A stretch of 64,000 nucleotides of DNA from Clavibacter michiganensis (GCF_021216655.1 NZ_CP080439.1:1-64000), one strand, 5' to 3'. Positions 48,935 to 58,270 are shown, counted from the first letter of the stretch. Numbers and translations: made by a program. Notes: generated by a model from the sequence alone, not told the origin.

Positions 48935-51900
48935 TTAACGGAGCGCCTGTGACGTGAGGTCACCCACGTAACCGCCCGCAATTCCAGAGACGGCTCCAAC
49001 AGCGCCTCCGGCCAGGCAGCCTGCGGGTCCGGCAATGACTGCAGCGATGCATCCGGTCACGAATCCTCCTGCCCCGGCTCCGAGGCCAACGATGGCCGCT
49101 TCTCGCCAGTCGATGTCATCGAGGCCTGTGGGGTCCAGGTTTGTGATGGGGTTTCCCGTGGCGTAGGAGTACGGGTTAGCTTCCTGGCCGGACGGGTCGA
49201 CCTGCGTGAATCGGCCCGTGGTGGCGTCGTAGTAGCGTGCGCCGAGCTTGTACAGGTTCTCCGACTCCATGTATCCGCCAATGTAGCGCAGCGAGTTCAG
49301 CGAGATGGGTGAGGCGTCGGTGACGCCGCGGGTCTCACCGTACGGGCTGTACGAGTAGCCGCCTTCCCAGATGCCGGCGCCGGAGAACATCCCGATGACG
49401 GAACCGAGGAGATCGGTGACGTAGTAGTGGCTCGAGGAGATCCGGAAGCCGACGGCCTCTCCGGTGTCGGTGCGTGCGTAGTTCTGGACGACGTTGGTGG
49501 AGGAGTTCGTCTGGCGGGACAGGCCGAGGAGCGAGTTGGAGAACGATCGTCCTCCGGTTGCGCTCTGCGTGTCGGTGTTGCCCTCGCCGAAGGCGGCGAA
49601 GCTGGTGTCTCCGATGGACTGCACCTGGGCGCGGTCACCGAAGGTCGCAACGACACCAGAGATGCCGTTCTTGATCTGGTTGCCGGCTGCGTCGTAGACC
49701 CACGCGGTGGTGTCCTTGGTGGTCTTCGTGAGCTGGTTTGCGCCGTTGTAGGTGTAGCCGATCGTGCCTGCGTCGGCGCCGGTGTTCCCGGCACGCGTCT
49801 GGCTCGTGCGGTTGCCCGCAGCGTCGTAGGCGTAGGCCCATGAGGCGTTCACTGTGGAGCCAGCCTTCTCCTCCGCCTTCGTGATGCGGTCCATGGAGTC
49901 GTACTGGTAGGCCGTGACGGCGCCCGCGGGGATGCCCTCTTCCTTCGTGCTCGTGCGGGTCTGGATGTTGGTGGTGTCGGTGCCGTTCTTGGCGAAGGAG
50001 TAGGCGACCTCGGCGGTGACGTTCCCGGCCGCGTTCTTGGCCTGCACCTGGGTGGGGCGGCTGGACTTGTCCAGCGTCGTCACGACCTGCGCGCCGGCGG
50101 GGAAGATTCGCTTGGTCTCGGCCCCGTTCCTGTCGTACTCGAACAGCGTGCAGCCGCTATTCGCGGCAGGCGTTCCGCTGGTGGGGCAGACGCCTCCGGG
50201 CTCGCGCTGGCTGGTGAGCTCGTTGGCGGCGTTGTAGGTGTTGGTCGTGATGCCGCTGGTGTCCTCGAAGGTGAGGATGTTGCCGACTGCGTCGTGCGTG
50301 TACTTCTGGTTCAGGCCGGCGAGCGAGCCGATCTGCTGGGTGGTGCGGCCGAGGGTGTCGTACTCGAACTGCTTGGTCCCGGCGAAGCTGTCGGAGTCGA
50401 ACTGGACGAGCCCGTTGGGGTAGTAGGTCTTCGCGAGGGTGCCACCGTTGTCGAAGGTGACGAGGGTCTGGCGGTCGCGGACGTCGTAGGCGTACTTGGT
50501 GATGTCGCCCTTGCCGTCGGTGACGCTGGTGACGCGGGAGAGAGCGTCGTACGTGTACGTCGTGGCGCCCTGGGGTGCCGGCGGGGTGACCTTGATCAGG
50601 TTCCCGACCTTGTCGTAGTTGTACTTGGTGGTGTTGCCGTTGCCGTCCTTGGCAGAGCAGAGCTGTCCAGCCCAGCCGCCGCAGATGGTGCGGTCCCAGT
50701 TGTCGTAGCTGCGCTCGAACTCGACCGCGCCGGTTCCGCCGGCGGTGGTGTCCTTCTTCTTGGTGGGGTTGCCGGCCGCGTCGTAGTCGAAGCTCGCGGT
50801 GTTACCGCTGGCGTCGGTGGAGCACTTCACCTGGAAGGCGTCGCCACCGGTGGAGGCACAGCCCGCGCCGGCGGTGTAAACCGCGGAGGCCGCAGCGCCG
50901 GTGGGCAGCTCGGTCTTCGTGGCGTTGTTGAGGCCGTCGTACTGGAACTTGGTCTCGTTGCCCGGCGTGCTGCCGGATCCGAGCGCGTCGGTCGAGGTCT
51001 GGACGTCGCTGTTCGCGGTCCAGGTCTGCGCCTTCGTGCGGTTCAGGGGATCCTTGGTGGAGGTGACTCGGCCCTGGTTGTCGTAGGCGTAGGTCGAGGC
51101 CTTCCCGTTCGGGTTGGTGACGACGGTGTTGCCGCTGTTGTAGGCGAAGTTCGTTACGACGTCGGCCTTGTTCCCGTGGGTCGGGGACGTGGACTTCTGC
51201 GTGATCTTGGTGATCTTGTGCGTGGTGTTGTAGCCGAACGTGATGGTCGTCGTGCCGGGCGCGGACGGCACGGTCAGGGTCGCGAGGCGGCCCGTGGTGT
51301 CGTACGTCATGGCGGTGACGGCGCCGCCGGGCTTCTCGACCTTGGTGAGCTGGCCGGCGCCGTTGCGCGTGTACGTGGTGGTGCGGTTCGTGGAGTCGAC
51401 GATCGAGGTGATCTTCTGGTCCGTGCCCGTGGTGTGGTTCACGCGGGTGAAGCGACCGGAGGTGTCCTTGACCGTGTAGGTCGTGGCGGACGTGGTCCAG
51501 TCGTTGCTGAGGCCGATGCCGTTGCGGTCGACGTGGTTGACCAGGCGCTTGAGGTTGAGATCGAAGGTGAAGAACTCACCCGTCTCCTTGTAGGTGAGCT
51601 TCCACGTCTCGCCCTTGCTCAGGGTGGCGTTGAAGCCGGCCGGCGCGACCCAGTCGGTGCCGCTCTTGGTGAACTTGGCCTGGAAGCCGGACGGTCCGAC
51701 GAACGTGGCCTTGGTCTCGCCGCTGTTGACGGTGAGGCCGAAGTCGGCGTAGCTCATGGTGGAGGACCAGCCGCCGCCGAGGGCGCCTGCGGAGCTTGAG
51801 AGGCCGTTGTAGTAGCGGTCGGCGCGGACGCCGATGCCGGCGGCGGAGCTCGTGCCGTCGTTGGCGGTGAGGAGCAGGTTGCCGTTGGCGAGGTTGACGC

Positions 51901-52342
51901 GGGCGACGGTGTCGTCGGAGAGCGTGATGTCCTCGAAGGACATGTAGGGGAGCGCGCCGAGGCCCGGAGCGCCGACCGGCGTGCCGGCGGGGACGCGCTG
52001 CGTGGACGCGGCCTGGCCGAGCTTGCGGTCCGCTTCCGGGACCTTCCACTCAGTGGGCTCCTCCGCGGGCTTGTCCGCGTCAGCGGGCTCAGCGGGGATG
52101 CTCTCGGGCGTCCACACGGCGTCCTTGGCGGCCTTGTGGGCCTCGTCCTGCATCTTCTTGTTGACCTGCGCAGGGTCCTGCGTCTGGTCTTCGAACTGCA
52201 CCGGGCCGGCCGCGGCCGTCTCGGCGGAGGCCGGCATCGCGCCGAGCCCTGTGATCATCACGGCACTGGTCGCGAAGATCGCGAGCGTGCACCTAACTTG
52301 ACGAGCGAAGCTCGTCCCCTCACCGCGCTTTGTGACGCGCAT
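48935..52342 (-). CDS. Secreted RHS/YD-repeat protein with glycine-rich C-terminal tip
   Basis: 1135 residues. Signal peptide (core LAIFATSAVMITGLGAM, cleavage after PASA), a 150-residue lead region, then about 850 residues of YD repeats (TYTYDALSRVTSVTDGKGD type), and the RHS core LGARYYDATTGRFTQVDPSG ending NLDPTGLD. The remaining 58 residues contain WREAAIVGLGAGAGGFVTGC and GCLAGGAVGAVSGIAGG. RHS shells carry variable C-terminal toxins; this tip looks like a membrane-inserting glycine zipper. GAGGGGAA precedes the ATG. No secretion-system partner adjoins, so Sec export is likely. Confidence 0.85.
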   Translation of the reverse strand: MRVTKRGEGTSFARQVRCTLAIFATSAVMITGLGAMPASAETAAAGPVQFEDQTQDPAQVNKKMQDEAHKAAKDAVWTPESIPAEPADADKPAEEPTEWKVPEADRKLGQAASTQRVPAGTPVGAPGLGALPYMSFEDITLSDDTVARVNLANGNLLLTANDGTSSAAGIGVRADRYYNGLSSSAGALGGGWSSTMSYADFGLTVNSGETKATFVGPSGFQAKFTKSGTDWVAPAGFNATLSKGETWKLTYKETGEFFTFDLNLKRLVNHVDRNGIGLSNDWTTSATTYTVKDTSGRFTRVNHTTGTDQKITSIVDSTNRTTTYTRNGAGQLTKVEKPGGAVTAMTYDTTGRLATLTVPSAPGTTTITFGYNTTHKITKITQKSTSPTHGNKADVVTNFAYNSGNTVVTNPNGKASTYAYDNQGRVTSTKDPLNRTKAQTWTANSDVQTSTDALGSGSTPGNETKFQYDGLNNATKTELPTGAAASAVYTAGAGCASTGGDAFQVKCSTDASGNTASFDYDAAGNPTKKKDTTAGGTGAVEFERSYDNWDRTICGGWAGQLCSAKDGNGNTTKYNYDKVGNLIKVTPPAPQGATTYTYDALSRVTSVTDGKGDITKYAYDVRDRQTLVTFDNGGTLAKTYYPNGLVQFDSDSFAGTKQFEYDTLGRTTQQIGSLAGLNQKYTHDAVGNILTFEDTSGITTNTYNAANELTSQREPGGVCPTSGTPAANSGCTLFEYDRNGAETKRIFPAGAQVVTTLDKSSRPTQVQAKNAAGNVTAEVAYSFAKNGTDTTNIQTRTSTKEEGIPAGAVTAYQYDSMDRITKAEEKAGSTVNASWAYAYDAAGNRTSQTRAGNTGADAGTIGYTYNGANQLTKTTKDTTAWVYDAAGNQIKNGISGVVATFGDRAQVQSIGDTSFAAFGEGNTDTQSATGGRSFSNSLLGLSRQTNSSTNVVQNYARTDTGEAVGFRISSSHYYVTDLLGSVIGMFSGAGIWEGGYSYSPYGETRGVTDASPISLNSLRYIGGYMESENLYKLGARYYDATTGRFTQVDPSGQEANPYSYATGNPITNLDPTGLDDIDWREAAIVGLGAGAGGFVTGCIAAVIAGPAGCLAGGAVGAVSGIAGGYVGDLTSQALR

Positions 52343-52757
52343 GTCGTTCCCCTCAGGTTTTTGACACAGGCTTTTGTGCCAATTCGAAGCTACGTGGAGC
52401 ACGAACGAACTCGACACGATGAAGTGCTTTAACCCCCCGGTCTGGGGTCGCGGACCTGGAATAATATTGGAGCATGCGGAACAGCGAGAGCAGTCGCTGG
52501 TCATGAATGCAAGTCCTCATATATGCGGACATGAGCGAGATGTGATGTAACCGATAACCCAATGTGCCCCCACGCCCCCGATCCCTGTAGTTACGGGGTA
52601 AGCCGAGTCGTAGCGTCACTCAAGAGCGTGCTTCATATCACGCGCACGCTAAGGCGCCGGAGTGGCGCAATCTGTGCTACTCGGCACCGCCTGCGGAGTC
52701 GTCATGATGCCGACCGTTCTCCAAATCGTGTTGGTGGAGCGACGCATAGCGCTGCTA
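52343..52757. other. Intergenic region between RHS gene and MFS gene
   Basis: Divergent promoters are expected here. AATAATATT at 52451-52459 and the short imperfect inverted repeat around 52361-52380 are the only structures seen. No gene. Confidence 0.4.
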
Positions 52758-53990
52758 ATGTCCGCGTTCATGAACCTGGCCCAGGATCCCTCAGAGGCTG
52801 ACGGCCCCACATTCTCACGACGCTTCGTACGGAGCGTCACCCTAGTCAGCGGCGCCGGGCAGGTCGCGGACTTCGTGCTGCCCCTGTTCGCCGGCGCCGT
52901 GCTCGGCCTCACGGCCACTCAGACCGGCGCGCTCCTCGCCGCGGGGCTCGCGACGTCGTTCCTGCTCCGCCCCCTCGGTGGCGTCGCTGCGGACCGGTAC
53001 GACCGGACCGCGATCGCCGCGGCCTCCGCCCTCGCGCTCGGCGCCAGCTACGCGCTCGTCGCCGCCACCACCACCTTCTCCGTCGTCCTCGCAGGCGTGC
53101 TCGTCTCCCGGGTCGGCGGAGCGTTCCTGTGGGTTGCGCTGCGCGCGACCGCCGGCGCCCGGCACCAGGTGGATCCGCGAGCGTTCTCCCGGCTCATGTC
53201 GGCGGAGGAGCTGGGGTCGTGGGTCGTCCTCGCGCCGGCGATCGGCCTCCTCGCGGCCGCCGGCTACCCGCTCACCTTCGCCGCGGCCGCGGCGTGCGCG
53301 ATCGTCGCGGGCGTGCTGCTCGCCTCGAGCCGGCGTCGGGCGTCGACGCGGGGCAGTGGCGACGTCGACGCCCCTCGAACGGCGCCGCCCGTCGACGCCG
53401 GCCGCACCGTCGTGCGCGAGCTCGCGGCCCGGCTGCGCCCGCTCCTGGCCGTGGTGACGGTCATCGGGACCGCCGAGGCCGCGGTCGGGCTGCTCCTGGT
53501 GCTGCACCTGCAACGCGAGCTCGCCCTCGGACCTCTCGCCATCGCGTGGGTGTCGCTCCCGGGCGGGATCGCCCTCGCGGTCGCCCCACCCCACATGCAC
53601 CGGCTCACCGTCCGGTACGGACGCACGCGCGTCCTCGTCGCCGCGGCCATCGCCGGCGCCGCATTCGCCGGCGGGCTCGCGCTCGCCCGGGATCCCGTGA
53701 CGATCGCCGTCCTCTGGATCCTGTCCGCGCTCGCGCTTGCCGCGATCCTGCCGATCGAGCAAGCCGCCCTCACCGAGGCCGCCGGCCCCGCCCGCATCGG
53801 CCGCGCACTGGGCCTCTACGAGGCCACCACGCTCCTCGCGGCCGCCCTCGGGAGCCTCGACGCGGGGATCCTCTACGACGCCGTGCCGTGGGAGGCCGCG
53901 TGCGCGACGTCAGCCGCCGTGATCCTCGCCGGCGGGCTCGTGCTCCCGCAGGTCATCCGTCAACTCGCACCCATGCAGGCAGTCGGCTGA
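52758..53990 (+). CDS. Major facilitator superfamily transporter
   Basis: About 410 residues, 10-12 membrane helices. The MFS cytoplasmic loop motif is seen as GGVAADRYDRTAI after helix 2, and a second pseudo-repeat as RYGRTRVLVAAAIAG after helix 8. Long central loop (about 195-235) with basic residues. Probably a proton-driven exporter; substrate unknown. ATG 52758 or 52770 both possible. Very high GC. Confidence 0.82.
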   Translation: MSAFMNLAQDPSEADGPTFSRRFVRSVTLVSGAGQVADFVLPLFAGAVLGLTATQTGALLAAGLATSFLLRPLGGVAADRYDRTAIAAASALALGASYALVAATTTFSVVLAGVLVSRVGGAFLWVALRATAGARHQVDPRAFSRLMSAEELGSWVVLAPAIGLLAAAGYPLTFAAAAACAIVAGVLLASSRRRASTRGSGDVDAPRTAPPVDAGRTVVRELAARLRPLLAVVTVIGTAEAAVGLLLVLHLQRELALGPLAIAWVSLPGGIALAVAPPHMHRLTVRYGRTRVLVAAAIAGAAFAGGLALARDPVTIAVLWILSALALAAILPIEQAALTEAAGPARIGRALGLYEATTLLAAALGSLDAGILYDAVPWEAACATSAAVILAGGLVLPQVIRQLAPMQAVG

Positions 53991-54058
53991 GACACCGGCT
54001 GATCCGCCCCGGCCCGGCCGCGGTCAGCGCACGCGCCAGCAGGTGGAGACTTGACGCG

Positions 54059-54406
54059 TCAGCGGTCCCGGAACAGGGCCATCAGCTCCGCGGAGATCCG
54101 GCCGCGCACGCCGACCTTGTGCCCGTTGTCGCGGAGCCAGGCGCGCGCCTCGCTGCGCTCGGCCGCGTCGCCACTGGTCGCGGCCTTTGACAGTGGCCGC
54201 GGCGCCGGACCGCGGCGACCGCCGGCGGCCTTCCGGCCGGCGTCGATGTACGGCGCGAACGCCTCGCGCAGCTCGTCCGCGTGCCCCTGGCCCAGGTCGA
54301 TCAGGTAGTCCACGCCGTCGACGGAGAACGAGACGGTCGTACCGTCATGGCCGAGGACGGTGCCGTCGATGTCGTCGACGAGCTGTGTGGTGGTCTTCTT
54401 CGCCAT
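54059..54406 (-). CDS. lsr2: Lsr2 nucleoid-associated protein
   Basis: 115 residues. The N-terminal oligomerisation domain is MAKKTTTQLVDDIDGT through VDGVDYLIDLGQGHADEL; the C-terminal DNA-binding domain ends ARAWLRDNGHKVGVRGRISA, with the RGR core that enters the minor groove of AT-rich DNA. Lsr2 silences foreign AT-rich genes in actinobacteria. A plasmid copy could keep low-GC cargo such as the pat-1 island quiet or reduce fitness cost. Confidence 0.93.
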   Translation of the reverse strand: MAKKTTTQLVDDIDGTVLGHDGTTVSFSVDGVDYLIDLGQGHADELREAFAPYIDAGRKAAGGRRGPAPRPLSKAATSGDAAERSEARAWLRDNGHKVGVRGRISAELMALFRDR

Positions 54407-54468
54407 GCGTGCCCCCCGGCAGTAGATAGGTCTGCTCGGAGTCTAGGGAGCCGGGGAAATCCGCCAGG

Positions 54469-55158
54469 TCAGGCCGGGAGCGGGTCGACGAGATCCGGGC
54501 GGTTGTTCCGGACGCTGTTCACGTCCCGGGATACCTCGTAGTGCTCCAGGTCGTGCGCGACCTGGTGTGACTCGCGGTCGAGGAGCTTGAGCAGATCCTC
54601 CGCCGGCAGGTGGTCGCCGAGCCAGTCGTCGTACGCGTCCGGCGTCAGGCACGCCGGCATCCGGTCGTGAACCTCGCCCGGCGCCACGTGCGCGTCGCGG
54701 GTGATGATCGCCATCGAGAGCCGCCACTTGTCAGGGTCGTCCTCCTCCTTGGTCGGATCCGGCCACGCAGAGACGATGCCGGCCATCGCGATCGCGGCGC
54801 CCGGCTGGTGGATGAAGTGGGGTTGCTTGCCTGTCTCGGTGACGACCCACTCGTAGTAGCCGGCCGCGGGGATGATCGCCCGCGCGGTCGCGAACGACTT
54901 GCGGAACATGGGCGACGTCGAGACGGTCTCGATGCGGGCGTTGATCGGCTGCGGCCGCTGCTTCTTGAAGTCCTTCGCCCACCCGGGCACGAACCCCCAG
55001 TGCACAGCCGGCATCGACCGCTCCCCGTCGCGCTCGCGCACGAGGGACACGTCGCGGGTCGGCGCGACGTTGAAGTCATCCCGCAACGGATCGAACGCAT
55101 CCAGCAGATCGGGCAAGAGATCCCCGGAGGCACGGGTCACGACGAAGCGTCCACACAT
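54469..55158 (-). CDS. SRAP-family protein (HMCES/YedK-like)
   Basis: 229 residues. Catalytic Cys2 in MCGRFVVT after removal of Met1, Asn30 in FNVAPT, Asn73/Arg75/Glu77 in PINARIET, Glu103 in AGYYEWVV, and His in EVHDRMP. SRAP proteins form covalent links to abasic sites in single-stranded DNA and protect them. Their role in SOS response or in the single-stranded phase of plasmid entry is plausible. Full-length. Confidence 0.93.
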   Translation of the reverse strand: MCGRFVVTRASGDLLPDLLDAFDPLRDDFNVAPTRDVSLVRERDGERSMPAVHWGFVPGWAKDFKKQRPQPINARIETVSTSPMFRKSFATARAIIPAAGYYEWVVTETGKQPHFIHQPGAAIAMAGIVSAWPDPTKEEDDPDKWRLSMAIITRDAHVAPGEVHDRMPACLTPDAYDDWLGDHLPAEDLLKLLDRESHQVAHDLEHYEVSRDVNSVRNNRPDLVDPLPA

Positions 55159-55173
55159 GCGCTCAGCCTCGTC

Positions 55174-55407
55174 TCATTCGCCGGTGCGCGCGAGGCGGCG
55201 CAGCTTGACGGCCTCGATGGTGCCGAGGGCGACCATGAGCACCGCGGCGGCGAGCAGGATGACCCACCCGACGAGGACGCCGCCGCCGGCTGTGAAGGCG
55301 GCGTGGGTGCGCCCCCCGGCGAAGCCGACGAAGAACACAGCGAGGCCGAACCACACCATCGCGTTGGTGATGCGAGCAGTGCGGCTGAGGTTCTCCCTGC
55401 GAAACAT
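55174..55407 (-). CDS. Small two-helix membrane protein
   Basis: 77 residues, helices at ITNAMVWFGLAVFFVGFAG and GGVLVGWVILLAAAVLMVAL, then a basic tail VKLRRLART. Located 15 bp upstream of the SRAP gene on the same strand. Unknown function. Confidence 0.6.
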   Translation of the reverse strand: MFRRENLSRTARITNAMVWFGLAVFFVGFAGGRTHAAFTAGGGVLVGWVILLAAAVLMVALGTIEAVKLRRLARTGE

Positions 55408-55459
55408 GGGACCACCATCACACGGCGTCTAGACGTACGCGCCCTCGTACAGTGAGGAC

Positions 55460-55666
55460 ATGAGCGGCAGATTCGACGTAGAGCGGGTAGGTCAGAGCGA
55501 CTGGTGGGAGCTCTGGTACGGAGCACGTACCGATGACGGCGACGCGGGTCGTGTGCATCGAACGCCAGCAGGGTACGTCGCCTGGGGCCGAGGGGACGTC
55601 AGCTCGAATCTCGGCACCTTCCCCACTCTGGAAGAAGCAGTGTCAGCGCTGGAGGCGAACTACTAG
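55460..55666 (+). CDS. Small hypothetical protein
   Basis: 68 residues: MSGRFDVERVGQSDWWELWY, GYVAWGRGDVSSNLGTFPTL, EEAVSALEANY. Beta-strands followed by one helix, similar in size to DUF2188-like proteins. GTGAGGA upstream of the ATG. Its stop overlaps the convergent gene by four bases. Confidence 0.6.
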   Translation: MSGRFDVERVGQSDWWELWYGARTDDGDAGRVHRTPAGYVAWGRGDVSSNLGTFPTLEEAVSALEANY

Positions 55667-56667
55667 TCCTGGACGGGGTGTCTAGACGCTCCTGATCTGG
55701 TTTTCCCCGCTCTGCTCGTCTCACTGACCTTGCTCGTCGTGCCGGTCTTGCTGGTCTTGCTGGTCTTGCTGGTCTTGCTGATCGAGCTGGCCGCGCTGGT
55801 CTTGCTGGCCTTGCTGGCCTTGCTGATCGAGCTGGCCGAAGCAGGCGTGTCAGTTGAGGGCGTTGAGGCCGGGGTGATCGAGGACGTCGATTGCTCGGCG
55901 CCGGGCTCGGCAGGTACCTCTCGAGGGGGCACCTGGCGGAATGCTTCCTCGACTGTGTAGATGTTGCGCCGGGCCATGCGGAACGTCGTGAGGTTGACGG
56001 TCTCTTCGACCTTGACGGTGAGGACGTCATGCTTCACGAGCTCGGCTAGGCCTCGCTTCCGGCTGGAGCGCGAGATGCCGAAGCGGGAGTCGAAGAACTC
56101 ACCTGCGAGGAAGAAGCTGGGATCGTCGTGTCGTGTCATGCATAGGGACACCAGGTACATGGCGATGCCGGCTCCAGAGAGATCGCCCGCGAGTCCACTG
56201 CTCCAGAAGCTTCGTGGGACGGAGAGATAGGGCTCAAGGTCGTAGGGAGGTAGATACGGGACCGGCTTCGCAGCTCCGGCGCTGGTCTCCATGTGGAGTG
56301 CAATTTCGATGCGTGATCCTCGCGCGGCGAGGGTGATCAGCCCTCGATCGTTGAGCTCGTGAAGGCAGTCGCGGATGGCGCGTGCTCCTTCATCGGTGGG
56401 ATCGGGCCGGCCCAGGAGCTCCGCCCAATAGGGAGCGACGCGGCTAGTCGTGTAGGGCTCCTTCGAGCAGACCCACATCAAGCTCAGCAGTAGCGACAGT
56501 CGGAGGCCGGCCCCTCGCCCTCCGACTTCGCCCTGCGTGCGAAGGAGTCGCGCCATCGGCGTGAGCGAGTTGTCGCCCTCGTTGCGCTGAACGAAGGATC
56601 GACGTACGGGGCAAGCGTCGCGGCGAACTTCGGCTGCCAAATTGTCGAACTTTGAAATTTGTACCAT
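55663..56667 (-). CDS. Winged-helix plasmid protein with Ser-Lys-Thr repeat tail
   Basis: 334 residues. Residues 30-220 have two winged-helix-like regions (AIRDCLHELNDRGLITLAA, and RFGISRSSRKRGLAELVKHD followed by VLTVKVEE). The last 75 residues are a low-complexity tail with units SKASKASKTS and SKTSKTSKTSKT. Proteins of this type lie beside replication and partition genes of actinobacterial plasmids and might be replication initiators of a second replicon. ATG 56667 is the first reasonable start. Confidence 0.5.
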   Translation of the reverse strand: MVQISKFDNLAAEVRRDACPVRRSFVQRNEGDNSLTPMARLLRTQGEVGGRGAGLRLSLLLSLMWVCSKEPYTTSRVAPYWAELLGRPDPTDEGARAIRDCLHELNDRGLITLAARGSRIEIALHMETSAGAAKPVPYLPPYDLEPYLSVPRSFWSSGLAGDLSGAGIAMYLVSLCMTRHDDPSFFLAGEFFDSRFGISRSSRKRGLAELVKHDVLTVKVEETVNLTTFRMARRNIYTVEEAFRQVPPREVPAEPGAEQSTSSITPASTPSTDTPASASSISKASKASKTSAASSISKTSKTSKTSKTGTTSKVSETSRAGKTRSGASRHPVQD

Positions 56668-57040
56668 TTGTTGCCCAACATTGATGAGGTCACTATGCTC
56701 GACGAGTACTGACGCGATCAGAGGGAGCTCCTGGATAGGGGTCCCGATAAGGCAACCTAACAGGTCCGGTACGGGAGAGCAACAGGGGTCCGTCTCTTGA
56801 CAGTAGCCAGAATGCGGCTCTCCTGCTAGTATCCCTCTCGTGGTGAAACTCCACACTGTCCTTCGGGCCCCTGGCCTCCAGCTTCCAAACCTGTAAAGGT
56901 GCGGGGCCTGGTTGATCAAGCCCGAGCCGTCTTTTGACGCGACTCTCGGGCTCAACCCGGTGAAGGCCAGCGCCCGATCCCCAACGAGGTTCCAAACTCC
57001 GCGGGGGTCGGGTCACCTCGTTAACGAAGCATGTAGCTGT
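56668..57040. ncRNA. Intergenic region with a hairpin, possible antisense or leader RNA
   Basis: 373 bp between two minus-strand genes. AGCCCGAG (56919-56926) pairs with CTCGGGCT (56945-56952) around an 18-nt loop containing CTTTTGAC. The surrounding CAAACCTGTAAAGGTGCGGG suggests further pairing. If the next gene is a replication protein this could be a copy-control RNA. No direct evidence of transcription. Confidence 0.25.
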
Positions 57041-58270
57041 TCACGCGACGCCTAATGCGGCTCGCTCTCGGAAGTTGCTTGCGACGCGGTGAAGGCTCGC
57101 GAACGTGTCTGTCGGAAGCTTCCTCGTCTCGCCGGCCTTCGTGAGGACCTCATTCGCAGTGTGTGCGATAGACGAGGCCCGCTGAGCGCTCCGCTCGACG
57201 CTGTGGAGGCGCCATGCCAGCGACCGGGGCATGGTCTCGAGCTCCTGTAGCTCCCGTGCCCGCTCACGGATGGTGTGGGGGCGCCACTTCTCGATCATGC
57301 TGGTGGATCCCTCGGGGCAGCATCCGTTGTCCGGAGAGCAGACCAGAGAGCCAGCAAGTTGCTCGTTCTCAAGGAGGACCTTGCCTACGTTGCGGGACAC
57401 GCTGCGACCGAACTGGTGGAGGTAGACGTACGCCTGACCCTTCGGGCTTGACTCGCCATCCCTGGTCTTGGGTCGCTTGTCAGCGGCCAGCTTCACGTAG
57501 TGAAGCGACTCGCGGGCGCCGATGCCCGTCTCATAGCCACCGGCCCCAACAGTCGCCATCGCTGTGCCGTACAGCCCTGCCCGCCATCCAATGACGCTCG
57601 TCCGGCGAGCTGCGTGCTCGGTAACTCCAAGGAGGAGCGAAAGCTTCGCCTCGTTCGACTTGGAAGCGTCGTTCCAGGACCACGAGAGAGCCACGGTCTC
57701 AGTGTTGAGCTCCTTCGTGGCATCGAGGTATGCATCAACCCGCTCCCAGGCGGCCTGCGGGCCGTACTCGGTCAGGGACGCTGCGAGGACGGGGATCACG
57801 GGAAGGCTGACGTTCTCCTGGTTGAGGTACTCGGCGGTTGCGCGCAGTATGCGGAGGTTGGCTTGCCACCACTGATCCCCTCTCTTCGCGGAGAAGAAGT
57901 AGGGAGGGATGAGGTGCGTCGCGCCGTGTTCGCGCTGGTAGTTAATGACGGTCTCGACGATGTGGTGCAGGGCGTAGTCGTCCAAGCGGTCGAGCGGCAT
58001 CGGCTCGGGCCGGGCGAAGGGGAGTGATGCCCAGTTGTCTGTCGCGAGCTGCTCAGTCTGAAAGAGGGGGGTGAGGGGGTCGATCAGGAAGGGAACCCCG
58101 GCGTCACGAGTGAGCCGAGCGAGCTGGCGCCGCTCGCCGGCCACGTTCGCGTCGGCCACAACGGCCCCGATGGGCTGACGCCTCATCGCCAGCGGGCCGG
58201 CGCTCGTTGGCGCGAGGAACTGCTCGATGACGGTGTGGTCGTTCCGGCTCGCTCGGACAAGAAGGTCCAT
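57041..58270 (-). CDS. Large protein divergent from Res-Xre pair, possible TIM barrel
   Basis: 409 residues; AGAGGAA before the ATG. Strand-helix alternation over 30-280 (IGAVVADANVAGERRQLARL, ATHLIPPYFFSAKRG, LPVIPVLAAS, TEVALSWSW-like TVALSWSWND, TSVIGWRAGLYG) suggests a TIM barrel, followed by YVYLHQFGRS and a pair of cysteines in DNGCCPEGS, then a helical C-terminus. No catalytic family recognised. I recall similar genes next to Res-Xre-like pairs in actinobacteria but not a name. Confidence 0.55.
   Translation of the reverse strand: MDLLVRASRNDHTVIEQFLAPTSAGPLAMRRQPIGAVVADANVAGERRQLARLTRDAGVPFLIDPLTPLFQTEQLATDNWASLPFARPEPMPLDRLDDYALHHIVETVINYQREHGATHLIPPYFFSAKRGDQWWQANLRILRATAEYLNQENVSLPVIPVLAASLTEYGPQAAWERVDAYLDATKELNTETVALSWSWNDASKSNEAKLSLLLGVTEHAARRTSVIGWRAGLYGTAMATVGAGGYETGIGARESLHYVKLAADKRPKTRDGESSPKGQAYVYLHQFGRSVSRNVGKVLLENEQLAGSLVCSPDNGCCPEGSTSMIEKWRPHTIRERARELQELETMPRSLAWRLHSVERSAQRASSIAHTANEVLTKAGETRKLPTDTFASLHRVASNFRERAALGVA

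Noticed and set aside
50294..51799. 501-codon frame antisense to the RHS gene
   Set aside because: Repetitive Val/Gly/Ala composition reflects the YD-repeat DNA read backwards; no motif and no ribosome site.
52842..53762. Long frame antisense to the MFS transporter
   Set aside because: Arg/Gly/Glu-rich shadow frame; the sense strand encodes a clear membrane transporter.
56895..56970. tRNA gene
   Set aside because: The paired arms do not form a cloverleaf: no acceptor stem, T-loop or anticodon arm with correct spacing.
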